In this document: positions 61,368-64,000 of the stretch, piece after piece | Numbering within the stretch: the first letter of the stretch is position 1 | Layout: the number at the start of each line of letters is the position of its first letter | Assembly (NCBI RefSeq): GCF_040549465.1 | Contig: NZ_JBEPTL010000011.1 | Span: forward strand, 56,319-120,318 | Origin: Lacisediminihabitans sp040549465 | Lineage (GTDB): Bacteria > Actinomycetota > Actinomycetes > Actinomycetales > Microbacteriaceae | DNA length: 64,000 nt | Direction of reading: 5' to 3' | Translations under genes and position numbers: made by a program | The notes under the pieces: model-generated | Seen by the model: only the letters and a program-made list of their open reading frames with translations | Databases searched by the model: none | Told to the model about the DNA's origin: nothing

Positions 61368-61441
61368 CGGGATGTGGCGCAGCTTGGTAGCGCACCTGGC
61401 TGGGGGCCAGGGGGCCGCAGGTTCAAATCCTGTCATCCCGA
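61368..61441 (+). tRNA. Second tRNA-Pro (GGG)
   Basis: The cloverleaf has acceptor CGGGATG with CATCCCG, the same D arm and T arm as the tRNA at 44724, and anticodon stem CCTGG with CCAGG around the identical loop CTGGGGG (anticodon GGG). The integrase gene lies 194 bases behind its 3' end and points toward it, so this tRNA is a likely integration target. Confidence 0.92.
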
Positions 61442-61449
61442 CAGAAAAT

Positions 61450-61476
61450 TCCTGGTGAGAAGGAGTTTTCACCAGG
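61450..61476 (+). terminator. Hairpin after second tRNA-Pro
   Basis: TCCTGGTGA and TCACCAGG form a stem nine bases after the tRNA 3' end, with GAAGGAGTTT as loop, followed by CATTTCG. Confidence 0.6.
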
Positions 61477-61635
61477 CATTTCGTATTCCGTGAGCAATTG
61501 ACAAGTGATCCGCTCGCTCCGTGAGCGGGTGCGAACGACTGCCAACGAGGCGTTCCTCCCGGTCCATTTGGACCCAATTTGTTCCCATCCGATAACTCCC
61601 ACCTCGAAACAAAGTCAAGGGGTTTAGGCGGAGAC

Positions 61636-62778
61636 TCACACAGCTGCTGGTTCGTGCGCCAAGTATCGATCGACTCTGGCGGCTGCGCGCGTGAGTTCAG
61701 TTCGGTCGGAGTGAAGATAAATCTTGGTCGTCTCTATGGATGCGTGTCCGAGGATGTCGCTGACAATGTGCAAGGGGACCCCTGCGTTTGCGAACCACGT
61801 GGCGCCGGCATGCCTGAGATCATGTCGTCGCAACCCGAAGTGGCCGAGAGCCGTGACGAGCGAGTCCCAGTTAGTTGCTTGACGAAGTGAGCCCGTGGTG
61901 ATGACTCCTCCGCGAGGACCTCGCAGGAGCGGCTCGCCTGGATCGCGATTGTCGGTGAGCCGTCTTAGGGTTGTCTCCAGCGGTTTCAGGATTGGGATAA
62001 CTCGTACTCGACGTCCCTTGGTTGGTTTCACGCAGAGGCCGCCCGCTCCGGGGAAATATTGACGTGCGATGGTCACTACCTTCTGATCCCAATTGATATC
62101 GCCGACGAGAAGGCCGGCGACCTCGGAGCTGCGGGCCGCGAGTAGTGCACTGAGCAGAACGAAGTCACCGTAGGCCGCGTGCACGGTACGGCAGAGGTCC
62201 GCCAGTTTGAAGACAGTCGCGAGCGATGGGATCTCGAGCACAGTGACCATCCGTGCGGCTTGGCGTTGACGTCTGGCGCGCGTCCGGGTGGGATTCGTGG
62301 TGATGAGCTCGTCTCGGACCGCTTCGTCGAGGACTCTCGTTAGTGCCGCGGTCGTGTTTTTCAGCGTCGCAGACGAGCAGCTGATCTCCCATGTGTCGAT
62401 TGTTCGGTCGATCGTTCCGGTGGTGATGCTTCGTATCGACAGATGTCCCAGGGCGGGGAGCACTCGCAGGTTGATTGCTCCGCGATAGTTGCTCGCGGTG
62501 GATGTCGGGTCGAGCCCTCGGAGATAGCGGTTTCCGATCATCTCCGTGTATTTATGCAGCGAGATCAACGGATCCATTGTGGTGCGGTCTGGCGCCTCCA
62601 TTCGTTCGAAGAAGTCATTCGCCTTGCCGAGATCGTCAACAGTGACCGAGTAGCTTCGGCGTCGGTGGGACACGGGATCTGTCCAGCGAATGCGGGCGCG
62701 GATTCGACCCGACCGATTGAGAACGTCCTTCGAAAGCCGGATTCCAACGGGCGGTATGTGGAGATGTGTGATGACCAT
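61636..62778 (-). CDS. Tyrosine site-specific integrase
   Basis: The 380-residue phage-type integrase has an N-terminal arm-binding region (about 1-60), a core-binding domain with TEMIGNRYLRGLDPTSTASNYRG, and a catalytic domain with the Arg in AARSSEVAG, H-D-L-R-H, and LGHASIETTKIYLH with the Tyr nucleophile. It probably mediates integration into the 3' end of tRNA-Pro at 61368. It defines an element extending to the right and beyond the window. Confidence 0.9.
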   Translation of the reverse strand: MVITHLHIPPVGIRLSKDVLNRSGRIRARIRWTDPVSHRRRSYSVTVDDLGKANDFFERMEAPDRTTMDPLISLHKYTEMIGNRYLRGLDPTSTASNYRGAINLRVLPALGHLSIRSITTGTIDRTIDTWEISCSSATLKNTTAALTRVLDEAVRDELITTNPTRTRARRQRQAARMVTVLEIPSLATVFKLADLCRTVHAAYGDFVLLSALLAARSSEVAGLLVGDINWDQKVVTIARQYFPGAGGLCVKPTKGRRVRVIPILKPLETTLRRLTDNRDPGEPLLRGPRGGVITTGSLRQATNWDSLVTALGHFGLRRHDLRHAGATWFANAGVPLHIVSDILGHASIETTKIYLHSDRTELTRAAARVDRYLAHEPAAV

Positions 62779-63074
62779 TCGATTGATACTGGGGGAACCA
62801 GACCCAAAGGGACGTCGTCGCGCACGCTGAAGACGTCGACCTGACCAGCCCGATACCGACCGTCCGAATTGCGGGCACGATCCTCAGCCGCAAGGGAGAA
62901 GACATCCTTAGGAAACGGCCTTGGCACGAGCATCCTTCCAGCGGCGACAAATCACGACAGGTCCTCAGACTCCTAGTTTCCCCGAGCGGCCCCTGACCTC
63001 CAGATGCGTTCGGAGTCCCTCAAGTACGCTGGGAAGGTGCCTGACGCGTGGGCGCCGGGAAGGTTGATCGAGTC
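62779..63074. other. Upstream region of integrase and higB, no gene accepted
   Basis: About 296 bases. The minus-strand frame from 62933 into the integrase has no recognisable homology and no excisionase-like helix-turn-helix is visible. The spacer should contain the divergent promoters. Confidence 0.35.
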
Positions 63075-63488
63075 GTGGCTGTATGGTCGGTTGAGTACGA
63101 GGGTGACGCATTCGAGCGTTTCCTGTTCTCATTACCGGCCTATGAGCAGGCGGTTCTAGTGGCGGCCGTTGGGCATGTTCTTCAGGTCTACGGGATCGAC
63201 ATCTGTTCAGGCGAATGGGGCAAGCCTCTGGGGGAGGGGCTGTACGAGTTCCGGATACGGAAATCGCTTCGCACCATTCTTGTGAGCGCTGGCCTTGATA
63301 CGCCAGGAGAGGCAGGCGTGGATCGGAGCGTGCTGCTCCGCGTGTTCTGCACGTTCCACGGCGACAAGATCGTATTGCTCTACCACGGCTACAACAAGAA
63401 GACCGACCCGTCAGCGAAGCGTCAGCAGCGCGAGATCGCGAAGGCTCGCAAGATCCACGAGCGCTGGAAGCGGCAACGCAACACTTGA
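63075..63488 (+). CDS. HigB-type RelE-superfamily toxin
   Basis: From GTG 63075 the protein has 137 residues; GTG 63048 is an alternative. The VWSVEYEGDAFERF start, GLYEFRIRKSLRTILV strand region and the VLLYHGYNKKTDPSAKRQQREIAKARKIHERW end are those of phage-derived HigB/Gp49-like ribosome-dependent endoribonucleases. It precedes its antitoxin, the reversed order of HigBA systems. Confidence 0.8.
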   Translation: MAVWSVEYEGDAFERFLFSLPAYEQAVLVAAVGHVLQVYGIDICSGEWGKPLGEGLYEFRIRKSLRTILVSAGLDTPGEAGVDRSVLLRVFCTFHGDKIVLLYHGYNKKTDPSAKRQQREIAKARKIHERWKRQRNT

Positions 63489-63513
63489 CCGCATATGTGT
63501 TGTAGCACATAAT
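63485..63513 (+). promoter_or_regulatory. Internal promoter and palindromic operator of higA
   Basis: TTGACC (63485-63490) and CATAAT (63508-63513) are 17 bases apart. The palindrome TATGTG (63494-63499) ... CACATA (63506-63511) lies in the spacer. HigA can so be made alone and repress itself. Confidence 0.65.
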
Positions 63514-63534
63514 GGTGGGGGAGAGGAGGCCATG

Positions 63535-63846
63535 ATGGCAAAGAACTTCAACGAACTCGTTGACCGTGCGAAGGCGACATGGTCTGACGACACTCGACGT
63601 GTGTACGAGGCGGCGTCTTCAGAGTTCGCCGCCGAGGTGAACAAGCGTGCTGAGCTTGGCGCTGTGCTTGCGACCGCACGCAAGGCCCAATCCCTTACTC
63701 AGCCGGCGCTGTCCGAGTTGACGGGCATTCAGCAGGCTGAGATCAGCCGTATCGAGCGGGGCGCTGGGAATCCGACCGCAGCGACGCTCCTGCGTTTGGC
63801 CGACGCGCTGGGACAGAAGCTCACGCTCGTTCCAGCGAACCGCTGA
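63535..63846 (+). CDS. HigA-type XRE antitoxin
   Basis: The 103-residue protein has a helix-turn-helix (VLATARKAQSLTQPALSELTGIQQAEISRIERGAGNP, about 45-80) and an N-terminal region for toxin binding. I chose ATG 63535 as GAGGAGG lies about five bases before it; ATG 63532 is too near. It probably neutralises the HigB-like toxin. Confidence 0.82.
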   Translation: MAKNFNELVDRAKATWSDDTRRVYEAASSEFAAEVNKRAELGAVLATARKAQSLTQPALSELTGIQQAEISRIERGAGNPTAATLLRLADALGQKLTLVPANR

Positions 63847-63906
63847 CTCGGAGGATGCGGTGCCTTCGGGTTCACGCGGGTCACTACGGAGGGGCAACCA
63901 GGCGCC

Positions 63907-64000
63907 CTAGGGCGTGTTTCCTAACGGTTTGAGCCAGATTGTGATGGCCCGAAGGACGACTCCGCCGCGGTAGGTGAGGGCGAGTTTGTCGTATCTGGTT
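63907..64000 (-). CDS. IS5-family transposase, C-terminal part, gene continues past window
   Basis: On the minus strand the visible end reads TRYDKLALTYRGGVVLRAITIWLKP and stops at 63907-63909. This is the conserved C-terminus of IS5-type (ISL2/IS427-like) transposases. The palindrome GCGCCCTAGGGCG at 63902-63914 marks the likely IS end at the stop codon. Confidence 0.75.
   Translation of the reverse strand, partial: TRYDKLALTYRGGVVLRAITIWLKPLGNTP

Noticed and set aside
62565..62933. 122-codon minus-strand frame upstream of the integrase as excisionase
   Set aside because: It overlaps the integrase start, shows no helix-turn-helix and no excisionase features.

Overview
The window is a GC-rich actinobacterial chromosome segment. 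The 16S rRNA, the conserved gene order and the many leaderless genes fit family Microbacteriaceae; the genus cannot be fixed from this sequence alone. Two parts are visible: a housekeeping backbone (1 to about 44.8 kb) and a decaying defence and mobile-element island (about 44.8 kb to the right edge).

Backbone. It opens with the 3' part of an SseB-like gene, a small membrane protein, a Cof-type HAD phosphatase and a DUF1844 gene. Next come the translation cluster infC-rpmI-rplT (infC starts at a rare ATC codon), a SpoU-type rRNA methyltransferase, a glutamate-type ABC importer (gluABCD), pheST, and the arginine pathway argC-J-B-D-F followed by argG-H. The four junctions from argC to argF and the argG-argH junction overlap, so the genes are probably translationally coupled; there is no argR in the cluster. 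After a 3-methyladenine DNA glycosylase and tyrS lies one complete rRNA operon (16S-23S-5S) with two good promoters, antitermination-like leaders and processing stems. Downstream are a TPR-like protein, a HAD-IIA phosphatase, tlyA, nadK, recN, pyrG, a Nudix ADP-ribose pyrophosphatase, xerD, a ParA ATPase, scpA-scpB, an rluB-type pseudouridine synthase, prephenate dehydrogenase, cmk and der, then a MOSC protein and a tRNA-Pro(GGG).

Island. It begins right after this tRNA-Pro. It holds an XRE regulator with an ImmA/IrrE-type protease (palindromic operator over the promoter), an IS1182-like transposase remnant, and a complete type II Wadjet operon jetABCD (DUF2397, DUF2398, TIGR02680-type SMC-like ATPase, TIGR02679/Toprim nuclease). 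Then follow an AbiEi-like gene cut by a 1409-bp IS256-family element with an 8-bp target duplication, a TOTE-type primase-helicase gene broken by three single-base indels, and an intact AbiEi/AbiEii type IV toxin-antitoxin pair on the minus strand. A second tRNA-Pro(GGG) sits at 61.4 kb. A tyrosine integrase points at it, followed by a HigBA-type pair and the end of an IS5-family transposase that runs off the window. A 20-bp repeat (19/20 identical) near both ends of the 44.8-61.3 kb interval suggests integrase arm sites.

The best defence candidate is the intact Wadjet cassette. The most unusual arrangement is an AbiEi-like regulator whose stop codon overlaps the start of a primase-helicase gene, now decayed but reconstructable.
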